Source of the DNA: CAZRQL01 sp964602415
GTDB taxonomy: Bacteria; Bacteroidota; Bacteroidia; Cytophagales; Flammeovirgaceae
Direction of reading: 5' to 3'
Length of the DNA: 64,000 bases
Assembly: GCA_964602415.1 (NCBI GenBank)
Contig: CAZRQL010000002.1
Span: 139,153-203,152, forward strand
The position numbers were made by a program, and so were the translations under genes. The notes beneath the pieces are model-generated. The model had not been told where the DNA came from, searched no databases, and was given only the letters and a program-made list of their open reading frames with translations. Positions within the stretch are counted from its first letter, which is position 1; every line of letters begins with the position of its first letter. This document shows, piece after piece, positions 53,504-62,946 of the stretch.

Positions 53504-55495
53504 TTGTGTGTGTTAGCTTGGAATCAAATCAAAATCAATCAAAAAGTCTGGTTCAAAACCAAAAAGTCGCGCTACTCTTTGGCTATGCTCATGGACAAAC
53601 TCCGGCAAAAAGACAGCGAAGAAGCCATTTTCGCGCTTCAAATGATTGAGTCTCTCTACCAAGAAAACCTATTACCCGCCTTAGAGTGCGCGCTGCGTTT
53701 TCCTTCCGCTGTGGTGAAGATTTTTGCTCTTAAAAAAGTTGAAGAGTATAAATTTTACGCTTTGCAAGATGTAGTTGAGCAGCTTGTGAAAGATAGTAAG
53801 GAAAAGAAAATTGTGCGCAATTCGGCTCTCATCACGCTGTTTGGGTTGGATAAGATCATCTCTGTACTCGATTTGGAAATGGGCTATTTGTATGGACTTT
53901 TGCGCTACGGCCAAAGCCACAAACAGAGAGTAGAAGCCCTACAACTCACCCAAGAGTTGCTCAAAAGCCCCAATGACAACTATGTCATCTTTGCTATAAA
54001 TCTGATAGCAGAGTTTAGACTTTCGGAGCTATATGAGCTGATTTTGCCTTTGTTCTCGGCAGCACCTACGCTAAAGCTCTCGGCCATCAAGGCAGCTTCG
54101 GTGATTGGGCATTACCCGCCTTTTGTGCCCTATCTACTCAAAGAAATAGAGGGAGAGGTGGCCTTTAGGCAAGCTATTGACGCGCTGGCCAATTTTGGGG
54201 AGTCGGCTCTACAAAGTATTCGGGCTGAGTTTGGTCGCACAGAAGACCCTACTTACTTGTCAAGGCTCATCAGGGTTTGCAGTAAAATGCCCGGAAAAAG
54301 TGAGGGTTTTCTGCTGGGGCTGCTGGGCTTAAAAAATTTGCAGACACAGGTCATCAACGCACTCAAAGTACTGGACTTCAAAGCAAAGTCGGGATTGGAA
54401 ACCAAACTCTTGGTTGATGAAATCGAAGCGCAAATCTTTTTTAGCTATACGCTGCTGCGCTCTGCTATCGTGCTTGACCTAAAACGCCCCAAATACGACT
54501 TGTTGGTGCAGGCCATTTTGTCCGAATACGAGTTGAGGCTCTCTAATTTGGCTGATTTGCTTTGCTTTCTGGTGCCGAGCCAAAAAAAAGCCCCGACAGA
54601 AAACCGAGAAGCCTATATCGAAGCCATTCTACCCAAATGCAGTTCGTTGAGTTTTATAGTCAAAAAAAAACTGACCCTGCTTGTGGCCGACACGCCATTG
54701 AACAAAAAAACCGAAGAACTCTCTGACTTTTATCATTTTCCCCTAAGCTCCGAAATCGAGATCATCAGCTATATTATCAAGGAGGATTCTCGATTTTCTC
54801 CTTTTGGTTCTTGGACGAAAACCGTAGCACTTGAGAGCCTGGAAACAATAGAATCAACTTATTTTCTCAAGCAAACGCTGACTCTTTTGGAGTCAAAAAA
54901 TATTTTTTTGAAAAGAGCTGCTTTGCATTTGTTGGAGAAAACCGCAAAAAGTAAAAATATGAACATTCAAGAATTTTTAGAGCAAATAGCCGTTGTTCCA
55001 AAAATAAAAAAACTGACTGAAAACAAGTATTCCGCACAGCAACTACTTGATATAGAAAAAGTCATCATCCTAAAAAGAACGGAACTTTTTTCCCAAACGC
55101 CCGAAAACACACTCATTGACATTGTTCGGCTTACCAAAGAGGTGAGTTTTAAAAAAGACGAGACAATTTTTGAAAAAGGCATGCCCGGTGATTGCATGTA
55201 CGTCATCTACGAAGGCCGCGTCAAAATACACGTGGGGGGCTTTACACTGACTACCCTTATCAACGGAGATTTTTTCGGGGAGTTGGGGCTTTTGGATACT
55301 GGGCAGCGAACGGCCAACGCCACTTGTGAAGCCGACACGCTGCTGCTCAGAATTGACCAAGAGGACTTTTACGAATTGACCGGGAGCAGACCCGAAGTAG
55401 CAAAAGGGGTCATCAAAGCCCTCTGTGAAATTATTAGAAATCAAAGCATTAGCATAGAAAATTTGAAATCACTGTCCGCTAAATCAGTGTCTTGA
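53504..55495 (+). CDS. HEAT-repeat protein with C-terminal cyclic-nucleotide-binding domain
   Basis: A 663-residue protein when started at TTG 53504; an in-frame ATG at 53585 (MLMDKLRQKD) would remove 27 residues. Residues 30-530 are alpha-helical HEAT-like repeats (YSLAMLMDKLRQKDSEEAIF; VRNSALITLFGL; VSYII-type helices). Residues 530-650 are a cNMP-binding domain with the phosphate-binding cassette NGDFFGELGLLDTGQRTANATC, keeping the conserved Glu and Arg. HEAT-cNMP proteins accompany nucleotide transporters in some Bacteroidota; here none is adjacent, and there are no membrane helices. Function and ligand unknown. Confidence 0.85.
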   Translation: MCVLAWNQIKINQKVWFKTKKSRYSLAMLMDKLRQKDSEEAIFALQMIESLYQENLLPALECALRFPSAVVKIFALKKVEEYKFYALQDVVEQLVKDSKEKKIVRNSALITLFGLDKIISVLDLEMGYLYGLLRYGQSHKQRVEALQLTQELLKSPNDNYVIFAINLIAEFRLSELYELILPLFSAAPTLKLSAIKAASVIGHYPPFVPYLLKEIEGEVAFRQAIDALANFGESALQSIRAEFGRTEDPTYLSRLIRVCSKMPGKSEGFLLGLLGLKNLQTQVINALKVLDFKAKSGLETKLLVDEIEAQIFFSYTLLRSAIVLDLKRPKYDLLVQAILSEYELRLSNLADLLCFLVPSQKKAPTENREAYIEAILPKCSSLSFIVKKKLTLLVADTPLNKKTEELSDFYHFPLSSEIEIISYIIKEDSRFSPFGSWTKTVALESLETIESTYFLKQTLTLLESKNIFLKRAALHLLEKTAKSKNMNIQEFLEQIAVVPKIKKLTENKYSAQQLLDIEKVIILKRTELFSQTPENTLIDIVRLTKEVSFKKDETIFEKGMPGDCMYVIYEGRVKIHVGGFTLTTLINGDFFGELGLLDTGQRTANATCEADTLLLRIDQEDFYELTGSRPEVAKGVIKALCEIIRNQSISIENLKSLSAKSVS

Positions 55496-55645
55496 CATAG
55501 TCCGCCAACCAAGGTGTCGGCAAGTTCAGAAGGGTTGCAGGCATTTTTCTAAAGGCTGGATTTACAAACGTTTGCTGGAAATTTGTAGCAACTTTTTTTT
55601 GATTTTCGCTTGGCCTTTGCACATCTTGCAACAAACACACTGTTC

Positions 55646-56917
55646 ATGGCAAGTTTCAATACCTCATCTTCTTCGGCTCAATCTGCCGAGCTTTCTCCCA
55701 AACAAGACTACACCGTTGCTTTGGGGTCTTTGATGGTTCTTTTCTTTATGATGGGCTTTATCACCTGTCTAAATGATATTTTAATTCCCACCCTAAAAGG
55801 GGCATTCGATCTCAACTACGCTCAAGCGATGCTTGTGCAATTTTCCTTTTTTGCTGCCTATTTGGTTATGTCTATTCCCTCAGGGAAAATAATTGAAAAA
55901 GTAGGCTATAAAAACGGGATGATTTTGGGATTTGCGGCAGCCGGGTTGGGTTGTTTGCTTTTTTTGCCAGCGGCTTCAAGTCATATTTATGGATTATTTT
56001 TATTTGCCCTTTTTATACTGGCATCCGGCATTACCTTGCTGCAAGTAGCTGCCAACCCTTATGTGGCGGTGCTGGGTTCGCCCGAAAAATCCTCTGCAAG
56101 GCTGACTCTGACACAGGCTTTCAATTCGTTGGGTACGACCATCGCACCAAGTTTTGGTACAGCGGTTATTTTGTCTTCGCTGATAAGTGCTCCCAAAGGC
56201 GGTAGTTTAAGCCCCGAACAAATCGAGCAAAACCTCTCCGCCGTCAAACTACCCTATTTGGGGCTGGCACTGGCCTTAATCACGATAGCGGTGATAGTAT
56301 ATTTTTTGAATTTGCCCTCTATCAAAGCAACCTCTAACGCAGCCCAAGAAAACGATGGTAAAACGGCCTTGAGTTACAGGCACTTGGTGCTGGGGACTTT
56401 TGGTATTTTTGCCTATGTGGGTGCTGAGGTGGCCATTGGCAGTTTTTTGATCAACTACATGATGGAAACCCTACACTGGAGCGAAGAGCAAGCAGGCCCA
56501 TACCTGACCTATTACTGGGGTGGCGCAATGGTGGGTAGGTTTATCGGTGCGCTGGTATTGCAACAAATAAGCCCAGCCAAAGTACTTGTATTCAATGCTT
56601 TAGCTGCCTTTACTTTGGTTTTAGTATCTACCTTAACTCAAGGTATGGGAGCGGTTTATGCCTTGTTGGCCGTCGGTTTTTTCAATTCAATCATGTTTGC
56701 CACTATTTTTACTTTGGCTATCAAAGGCTTAGGAAGGCATACCGACCAAGGCTCAGGCCTGCTGTGTACGGCCATTTTTGGCGGAGCGGCCATCCCTGCC
56801 CTACAAGGTTTGCTTGCAGACAGTATCGGGCTAAAAATGGCCTTTATTTTACCGATGTTGTGCTATTTGTACATTTGCTGGTACGGATGGAAGGGTCATG
56901 TTCCTCAAGAAACCTAA
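55646..56917 (+). CDS. Sugar MFS transporter, fucose/glucose:proton-symporter type
   Basis: A 423-residue, 12-helix transporter of the FHS family (FucP/GluP): LGSLMVLFFMMGFITCLNDILIPTLKGAFDLNY at the first two helices with the conserved N-D pattern, then YLVMSIPSGKIIEKVGYKNGM (motif A). GITLLQVAANPYVAVLG is the family signature. It would import a hexose with protons. The start at MASFNTSSSS is preferred; an upstream TTG at 55610 is possible. It overlaps the convergent NUDIX gene by four bases. GH31 at 34126 is a possible partner, but distant. Confidence 0.92.
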   Translation: MASFNTSSSSAQSAELSPKQDYTVALGSLMVLFFMMGFITCLNDILIPTLKGAFDLNYAQAMLVQFSFFAAYLVMSIPSGKIIEKVGYKNGMILGFAAAGLGCLLFLPAASSHIYGLFLFALFILASGITLLQVAANPYVAVLGSPEKSSARLTLTQAFNSLGTTIAPSFGTAVILSSLISAPKGGSLSPEQIEQNLSAVKLPYLGLALALITIAVIVYFLNLPSIKATSNAAQENDGKTALSYRHLVLGTFGIFAYVGAEVAIGSFLINYMMETLHWSEEQAGPYLTYYWGGAMVGRFIGALVLQQISPAKVLVFNALAAFTLVLVSTLTQGMGAVYALLAVGFFNSIMFATIFTLAIKGLGRHTDQGSGLLCTAIFGGAAIPALQGLLADSIGLKMAFILPMLCYLYICWYGWKGHVPQET

Positions 56918-57543
56918 ACCCCTATCTCTGACAACACATCCACAAATTCTCCGAGTATCATGGCCGTAGCCCCCCAAACAATATGGCCTTCGACCCTGAA
57001 ACAAGGGGCATTGATAATGAGATTGTTGGGTAGGCTTATTTTCTCGTTGCTGACGGCTGTACCACAGAGCAGTTGGCTGAGTTCGGCCTCAACCACAAAT
57101 TCAACCTCCTCACACTGAGGCTCATAAGTAGGTCTATGTGAAACAAAAGCCACGACTGGTTTGACCAATGAGTGACTGGGTGGGATATAAATCTCTGACA
57201 AAGAGCCTAATATGCACTCAGAGCTTACCCTCACGCCTATCTCTTCGGCTGTTTCGCGGATAGATGTTTGGAAAAAGTCCTCGTTTGGCTCCATTCTTCC
57301 GCCCGGCAAAGCCATTTGGCCGCTGTGTTTGCCCCTTTGGGTTCGGCGTATGAGCGGAAATTTAATCTCTTGATTTTCAATAAATAACAATATCATAACA
57401 GCACTTTTACGGGCGGTAGAAAGTTCTGGAGCGGCTGCCAGAAGTCCTGCTCGGTTGGAGTTGGCCATTTTGCGGTGAGAAGCCTCCCCGGGCAAAGGCT
57501 CAAGAAGTCTTTGTCTTAGTTTGGAGCAAAAAGTCTCAGTCAT
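56914..57543 (-). CDS. CoA pyrophosphatase-type NUDIX hydrolase
   Basis: A 209-residue NUDIX enzyme with the box GGRMEPNEDFFQTSIRETAEE-IG and, before it, RGKHSGQMALPGG, the pattern of the NudL/CoAse (UPF0035) group that cleaves CoA to 3',5'-ADP and 4'-phosphopantetheine. Start MTETFCSKLRQRL is preferred to earlier ATGs that lie beyond the promoter of the divergent YggS gene. It overlaps the MFS gene end by four bases. Substrate inferred from motif. Confidence 0.87.
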   Translation of the reverse strand: MTETFCSKLRQRLLEPLPGEASHRKMANSNRAGLLAAAPELSTARKSAVMILLFIENQEIKFPLIRRTQRGKHSGQMALPGGRMEPNEDFFQTSIRETAEEIGVRVSSECILGSLSEIYIPPSHSLVKPVVAFVSHRPTYEPQCEEVEFVVEAELSQLLCGTAVSNEKISLPNNLIINAPCFRVEGHIVWGATAMILGEFVDVLSEIGV

Positions 57544-57547
57544 ATTG

Positions 57548-57565
57548 TAGATTTGCACAAATTTA
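57548..57565. promoter_or_regulatory. Divergent -7 elements of yggS and the NUDIX gene
   Basis: TAGATTTG (57548-57555, plus) and TAAATTTG read on the minus strand (57565 to 57558) both match TAnnTTTG and lie back to back, so the two genes would compete for RNA polymerase. The plus element precedes the YggS ATG by 52 bases, and the minus element precedes the NUDIX ATG by 14 bases. Confidence 0.55.
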
Positions 57566-57607
57566 ATGATTAAGAAAAGCCTGTCTAACGGCTTTAGTTC
57601 GCAATCC

Positions 57608-58267
57608 ATGAAACAGAGAATCGAAACCATCTTAAAAGAACTTGAACCTTATGAAGCCGAACTGGTGGCGGTGAGCAAAACCAAGCCCGTTGAAGTCATC
57701 AAAGAGGCTTACGAACTGGGCATCACAAACTTTGGGGAAAATAAAGTTCAAGAACTGTGCAACAAAGAGCAATACCTACCCCAAGATATTGACTGGCACT
57801 TAATTGGGCATCTACAGACCAACAAAGTAAAACTTATCGTGCCTTTTGTTTCTTTGATTCAATCGGTGGACAGCCAAAGGCTTCTGGCTGAAATCAACAA
57901 AAGAGCCGCACAAATCAACAGGGTGGTCAATTGCCTTTGCCAGGTACACATCGCCAGAGAAGAAACCAAATTTGGCTTTTCAGAAGAAGAACTTTGGCAG
58001 ACCCTAAACAACTTACACTATGCCAATCTGCCCTACATCAAAATAATCGGTTTGATGGGAATGGCTTCCAATACAAACGACCAAGAGCAAGTCCGTCAGG
58101 AGTTTAGACTCTTGCGCAGTCTTTTCGATGAAGCAAGCCGCAAAATATCAGGCCCTCAAATTGAGTGGATGCACTGCTCGATGGGCATGAGCAGCGACTA
58201 CCGAATCGCTCTGGACGAAGGCAGCACCATGGTCAGAATAGGTAGTGCTATCTTCGGAAGCAGGTAA
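57608..58267 (+). CDS. YggS family PLP homeostasis protein
   Basis: A 219-residue PLP-binding protein (PLPBP/YggS, alanine-racemase-like TIM barrel). The PLP lysine is in ELVAVSKTKPVEVIKEAY. ITNFGENKVQEL, LIGHLQTNKVK and SMGMSSDYRIALDEGSTMVRIGSAIFG are all family signatures. These proteins control free PLP and amino-acid balance; no enzyme activity is established. Start at MKQRIETILKEL is preferred over one 14 codons earlier. Confidence 0.95.
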   Translation: MKQRIETILKELEPYEAELVAVSKTKPVEVIKEAYELGITNFGENKVQELCNKEQYLPQDIDWHLIGHLQTNKVKLIVPFVSLIQSVDSQRLLAEINKRAAQINRVVNCLCQVHIAREETKFGFSEEELWQTLNNLHYANLPYIKIIGLMGMASNTNDQEQVRQEFRLLRSLFDEASRKISGPQIEWMHCSMGMSSDYRIALDEGSTMVRIGSAIFGSR

Positions 58268-58321
58268 AACCCAGTTCTCATTGGCAAAGATGTATGATTT
58301 TGCTATCTTGCGGACAAAAAC

Positions 58322-59104
58322 ATGAAATACATCATGGGAATATGGGGCATATTGTCTTCGATAACAGGGATTTTTGGCCAAAACCTGACTGCCTATGCCC
58401 TATTTGACACCAAAGGAAAAGCCATTGCCTACGAAAAAATGGTCTCGGAGCTTGCCCAAGCCGACATAGTGCTTTTTGGAGAACACCACAACAACCCGAT
58501 TTGTCATTGGTTGGAATTGACGCTGCTCAAAAGTCTTTTTGAGGCAAAAAAAGGCCAATTGGTTATAGGGGCTGAAATGTTTGAGGCTGACAATCAAATC
58601 ATAATGGATGAGTATTTAGCGGGGCAAATAAAAGAAAACCATTTTACCGATGAAGCCAAAGTTTGGAACAACTACAAGACCGATTACAAACCGCTGGTAG
58701 AATTTGCCAAAGAGAAAAACATCCCTTTTGTAGCCACCAACATACCCCGCCGCTACGCCAGCATGGTGGCACGCATGGGAACAGAGTCCCTCGACAAATT
58801 AGTACCTCAGGCCAAAGCCTTTATTTGTCCTTTGCCTTTGGTGGTAGATACCGAACTTTCCCAGTACAAAAAAATGCTTACCGATATGGTAGGCCCCCAT
58901 GGAGGCGAAAATATGGTCAAGGCTCAAGCCATCAAAGATGCAACCATGGCGCACTTTATCATGGAAAACTTCCAAAAAGACAAACTTTTCTATCATCTAA
59001 ACGGGGCGTACCATTCCGATTTTTTTCAGGGGATTGTTTGGTATCTCAAGAAAAAATCTCCTGACCTGAAAATAGCAACCATCTCCACGAGGCTGAGCGA
59101 GTAA
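58322..59104 (+). CDS. ChaN-like protein (haem-binding uptake family)
   Basis: A 260-residue exported protein with a hydrophobic signal (residues 1-19). The ChaN/Tiki-like core has DIVLFGEHHNNPICHWLE, VIGAEMFEADNQIIMDEYL, and the terminal HLNGAYHSDFFQGIVWYL. The tandem His in GEHH and His in NGAYH correspond to the metal/haem ligands in known relatives. The ChaN lipoprotein of other bacteria was proposed to take part in iron uptake; here there is no lipobox Cys. Role inferred. Confidence 0.85.
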   Translation: MKYIMGIWGILSSITGIFGQNLTAYALFDTKGKAIAYEKMVSELAQADIVLFGEHHNNPICHWLELTLLKSLFEAKKGQLVIGAEMFEADNQIIMDEYLAGQIKENHFTDEAKVWNNYKTDYKPLVEFAKEKNIPFVATNIPRRYASMVARMGTESLDKLVPQAKAFICPLPLVVDTELSQYKKMLTDMVGPHGGENMVKAQAIKDATMAHFIMENFQKDKLFYHLNGAYHSDFFQGIVWYLKKKSPDLKIATISTRLSE

Positions 59105-59184
59105 CCCGAAAAATTTGACAACTCTGCCCCTCAAATAGCCACTTTTATACTCCAAATCCACTCCGATATTACCAAGACCCACTG

Positions 59185-60099
59185 ATGAAACCTAAAATAG
59201 CTGTTTTAGATCTCAACAACAATACCCCCAACCAGGGTATGCGCTGCATCCGCGAAATTATAGCAGAGCACCATCACTACTTTGAAAGTCAAGAGCTTAC
59301 CCACGAAGAGTTTGAAGTACGCACCAACATCGAAATACCCGATCTAAGCTACGACATCTACATCTCTTCCGGCGGCCCCGATAGTCCTTTTGTGGGCATG
59401 GGCACAGAGTGGGAAAAAAAATATTTCGATTTATTGGATGCAATTTACACCCACAACCAAAGGGCAACCCCTGAAAAGCGCAAGTATTTTTTTGGAATAT
59501 GCTACTCTTTCCAACTGATGGCGCGGTTTTTTGAGATGGGAGAAGTGAGCGAACGCAAATCCATGTCTTTTGGAATTGCGCCGGTACACAAAACCGACGA
59601 GGGGAAGCAGGATTGGCTTTTCCATGGGCTGCCCGATAAGTTTTATGCGGCAGATTTTAGAAACTGGCAATTGGTAAGTCCCAATATGGAGCGGCTGGAG
59701 AAAATGGGTATCACCATCTCTTGCCTTGAAAAAGTGCGGGATTATGTGCCTTTCCCTAGAGCAGTGATGGCGGTCAGGGTTACTGAAGAAATCATCGGCA
59801 CTCAGTTCCACCCCGAAGCCGATTCAGCAGGTATGCTCAAGCATTTCCAAAACCCTGAGCGTGAAAAAATGGTACTCGACAAATTTGGGGCTGTCAAATA
59901 CAAACAGATCATCCAACGTCTGGACGACCCCCAAAAAGTACAACTCACCCACGACACCATATTGCCGCGCTTTTTGCAGCATGCTTTGGTCCGTACCGGG
60001 CACGCCACTTGGCTCGAACCGGTAAGAACTTTTTTTGGGGAAAAGCCCCATACATTTATTGAAAGTGAACAGAATCAAGAGATTAGAGACTCTATGTAA
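59185..60099 (+). CDS. Class I glutamine amidotransferase, stand-alone
   Basis: A 304-residue class I (triad) amidotransferase. Cys106 is in KYFFGICYSFQLMARFF, and His209 and Glu211 are in EEIIGTQFHPEADSAG. The domain is complete, with a C-terminal tail of about 85 residues. It is not fused to a synthetase domain, and no synthetase gene is adjacent. Related stand-alone proteins are usually annotated as GMP-synthase-like. Its substrate is not known; it may pair with an unlinked ATP-grasp enzyme such as the one at 31631-32596, but that is speculative. Confidence 0.85.
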   Translation: MKPKIAVLDLNNNTPNQGMRCIREIIAEHHHYFESQELTHEEFEVRTNIEIPDLSYDIYISSGGPDSPFVGMGTEWEKKYFDLLDAIYTHNQRATPEKRKYFFGICYSFQLMARFFEMGEVSERKSMSFGIAPVHKTDEGKQDWLFHGLPDKFYAADFRNWQLVSPNMERLEKMGITISCLEKVRDYVPFPRAVMAVRVTEEIIGTQFHPEADSAGMLKHFQNPEREKMVLDKFGAVKYKQIIQRLDDPQKVQLTHDTILPRFLQHALVRTGHATWLEPVRTFFGEKPHTFIESEQNQEIRDSM

Positions 60100-60101
60100 A
60101 A

Positions 60102-60662
60102 CTAAGCGTACATATCAATAAAGCCTTGCAAACCGCTCTTCATCCCGATTCCGGTCGCCTTAAAAAACCATTCTGAATTGACCCTTACAATGCGTCCAAA
60201 CTCAGTTGCGGAGTCAGCATCGAAATCTTTATCCAGTTCGTAGCGCAGAATTTCGCAGTCTGTTTCCAAATCTTGTATCCTGATATAAGTATGGTTTAAA
60301 GAAGAAAAAGTTAGTTTGTTCAAATGTGCATCGTGTATGCTTACCAAGATTACTATTTCGGAGATAGCGGGATTAATAAGCTCAAAATCAACTAAAATGG
60401 TCTCATCGTCTTGGCCTTTTCCACTTCGGCTGTCGCCGGTATGTTTGACAGCCCCGTCGGGAGATTCTCTATTGTTGTAAAAAATGAAGTATTCTTCAGC
60501 AACCAATTTGCGCGTAGGCCCCAACATAAAAATAGATGCGTCCAAGTCAAAACTCTTGTTGCCTTCAAAGCTCCAGCCCAATCCTATCATCACTTTTTTC
60601 AAAGTTGAATAGTGCTGGCTAAAATTCAACTCGCCGCCTTTTTTTAAAATGGTATTCATCAA
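60102..60662 (-). CDS. TerD family calcium-binding stress protein
   Basis: A 186-residue protein that is one TerD domain: LKKVMIGLGWSFEGNKSFDLDASIFML, then KHTGDSRSGKGQDDETILVDF (the Ca2+-binding acidic residues) and SEWFFKATGIGMKSGLQGFIDMY. TerD proteins bind calcium and belong to the tellurite/phage-resistance cluster in many bacteria. No other ter gene (terC, terA, terB, TerY) is nearby. It ends 3 bases from the glutamine amidotransferase stop. Confidence 0.93.
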   Translation of the reverse strand: MMNTILKKGGELNFSQHYSTLKKVMIGLGWSFEGNKSFDLDASIFMLGPTRKLVAEEYFIFYNNRESPDGAVKHTGDSRSGKGQDDETILVDFELINPAISEIVILVSIHDAHLNKLTFSSLNHTYIRIQDLETDCEILRYELDKDFDADSATEFGRIVRVNSEWFFKATGIGMKSGLQGFIDMYA

Positions 60663-60811
60663 GTTAGCAGATAAGTTAATAATTAAATTATCTTAAAATT
60701 ACACACAAAAAAGCAAACACCGGAGAAAGTTTCAAATCTCAAAAATTTATTTAAAATTTCTCAATCAGTCTTAGCAAATATAAGTTTTTGGAATAAAAAG
60801 CAAATAACTCA

Positions 60812-62872
60812 CTATTTCCTGCGGTTTTTAAACTCCTGTAGCCCCGCATCCAAAAACTGAACATAAGCCGATACATCTGTATCAAAAGCGCGTGGACTTT
60901 GGAGCAAAGAGCCGTCATGGTCAAGCAACACATAAAGCGGCTGGGCATTTTCAGAAAATTTTTCTATCTGAAAATCAAGATTTTGTTGGCCTATTGTACG
61001 CTTCATTCTTCCATCAACCCTTGAAGTGTACCAAGTGGATTCGGGTTTGAGGCTGCTCTCATCGGCGTAAAGTGCCAAGAGCACATAGTCATTTTTCAGC
61101 CGTTTGAGCACTTCGGGTTTAGGCCAGACCGCATCTTCCATTTTGCGGCAGTTGGCACAAGAGTGTCCGGTGAAATCCACAAAAACAGGTTTGTTGAGTT
61201 TTTTGGCTACCCGCATGGCCTGCTCGTAGTCAAAATAGCCCTTCAAACCGTGAGGGAAATGCAATTTATCCCCATACAATGGCTCTTCGGTTAGTTCTGA
61301 TTCGCCTGCGCCACCACCGCTATTTTGTCGAACCACATGAGCCAAGTCAAAACTGTGGGTAGTGGTGGGGGGTAAAATACCCGACAAAGAATTCAAGGGT
61401 GCACCAAACATACCCGGCAGAAGGTACATGAAAAAGCTAAAACAAAGCAAAGCCAGCAGCATCCTTGGTACAGAAATATGGGTTACGGGGCTGTCGTGCG
61501 GCAACTGGATTTTGCCCAAGTAATACAAGCCCAAAAACAGCGAAATGGCCATCCAAATAGCCACATTGACATCCCTGTCCAAAATACCGAAATGATAAAT
61601 CAAATCTATCATACTCAGGAACTTGAAAGCCAAAGCCAACTCCACAAACCCAAGCGTAACTTTGACCGAGTTCAGCCAGCCGCCTGATTTGACTTTGCTA
61701 CGGCCTTTATTGTCCAATATCAACGAAGGAAAAAAGGCAAACAGTCCAAAAGGCAAGGCAAAAGCCGCCGAAAAAGAAAACATCCCCACCACCGGCTTGA
61801 GCACCTCACCTCCGGCAGAAGCTATCAAAATACTGCCCACAATAGGCCCTGTACAAGAAAACGAAACCAGCACCAAGGTAAAGGCCATAAAGAACGTCCC
61901 CAAAAAACCACCTTTTTCGGAGTTTTTGTCCATCGCATTGACCAAACTCGAAGGCAACACAATATCAAACATGCCGAAAAAAGACAAAGCAAACAGCAAG
62001 AAAATAGTGAAAAACAATAAGTTTGGCAACCAATGCGTGGAAAGTACATAAGCCGCTGAAGGCCCCATGACAGGAGCCAATATCGCGCCTATCAAAGAAT
62101 ATATCCCAACAATAGAAAGGCTGTACACCAAAGCATGTATTTTATTTTTTTTAGAAAAAAAAGATACCGTCAAAGGCACCATCGGAAACACGCAAGGCGT
62201 AAAAATGGCCGCTATTCCCGACACAAAGGCCAAAATCATAAAAGCCCAAAGACTTTCTTTTTCTTTGGACTTTTTGTCATAATCAACTCTTGAAGAAGAA
62301 ACCGCTGCTTGGGTTGCTTGCTCTTCGGGCTGTGGCTCTATTTGTGCGACTGGGTCCGGTTGCGAAGATTCGAGTTCATTTTTTTTTTCAGCACCTGAGG
62401 CTATGGTGATTTTAGGGATTTTGCCAAAAGGAAACTCATAATCAAAAGGGATACACATGCCGTCTTGAACTGTACAGGTCTGAAAATCAACATTGCCTTT
62501 GACTTCTAAGTTTTTGTCTTTGATCTTTATCTTCTGTCTGAACTCTGCTTTTTCCATAAAATAGGTGTAGTCGCATCCAAACACATCGTCGAATTTCTTC
62601 TTAGGTTTTTGGGCAGGGTAAATTTTGCCGACCAGTTCATAAGAAGGATGAGGCAAAAAATTGAAAGTGGTAACCTTCGGACCGCACTCAGGGTCAAAAT
62701 CACTGGAGTACAAGTACCAAGCCTTGTCAATAGAAACAGAAAACACAACCTCAATCACTTCACCTACTTCGGCTTGGGCTACTGAGTAACTCATCTGCCA
62801 GTCAGTAGTTTTTTTGGGTTGGGCAAACAGATGCCCGCAAATCAGAAATAAAACGAAAAAGATGTATCTCAT
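60812..62872 (-). CDS. dsbD: Thiol:disulfide interchange protein DsbD
   Basis: A 686-residue three-part electron carrier. The signal peptide (1-17) precedes a periplasmic immunoglobulin-like domain with Cys pair CTVQDGMCIPF. About eight membrane helices follow (210-520; AAIFTPCVFPMVPLTVSFF and FSCTGPIVGSILIASAGG each have the membrane Cys), and the C-terminal thioredoxin domain has the active site in DFTGHSCANCRKMED. It moves reducing equivalents from cytoplasmic thioredoxin to the periplasm. Motifs and order are complete. Confidence 0.95.
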   Translation of the reverse strand: MRYIFFVLFLICGHLFAQPKKTTDWQMSYSVAQAEVGEVIEVVFSVSIDKAWYLYSSDFDPECGPKVTTFNFLPHPSYELVGKIYPAQKPKKKFDDVFGCDYTYFMEKAEFRQKIKIKDKNLEVKGNVDFQTCTVQDGMCIPFDYEFPFGKIPKITIASGAEKKNELESSQPDPVAQIEPQPEEQATQAAVSSSRVDYDKKSKEKESLWAFMILAFVSGIAAIFTPCVFPMVPLTVSFFSKKNKIHALVYSLSIVGIYSLIGAILAPVMGPSAAYVLSTHWLPNLLFFTIFLLFALSFFGMFDIVLPSSLVNAMDKNSEKGGFLGTFFMAFTLVLVSFSCTGPIVGSILIASAGGEVLKPVVGMFSFSAAFALPFGLFAFFPSLILDNKGRSKVKSGGWLNSVKVTLGFVELALAFKFLSMIDLIYHFGILDRDVNVAIWMAISLFLGLYYLGKIQLPHDSPVTHISVPRMLLALLCFSFFMYLLPGMFGAPLNSLSGILPPTTTHSFDLAHVVRQNSGGGAGESELTEEPLYGDKLHFPHGLKGYFDYEQAMRVAKKLNKPVFVDFTGHSCANCRKMEDAVWPKPEVLKRLKNDYVLLALYADESSLKPESTWYTSRVDGRMKRTIGQQNLDFQIEKFSENAQPLYVLLDHDGSLLQSPRAFDTDVSAYVQFLDAGLQEFKNRRK

Positions 62873-62934
62873 GGGAATTGTATGGAATCTGTTCTAATTG
62901 GAAGCAAATTTACAAATGTTTTGCAAATTAAAAC

Positions 62935-62942
62935 TACCTTTG
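62935..62942 (+). promoter_or_regulatory. Polyprenyl-synthase -7 element, four bases before the ATG
   Basis: TACCTTTG matches TAnnTTTG and is followed by TGCC and the ATG. The mRNA is probably leaderless, as suggested for ruvB and rsmH. Confidence 0.6.
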
Positions 62943-62946
62943 TGCC

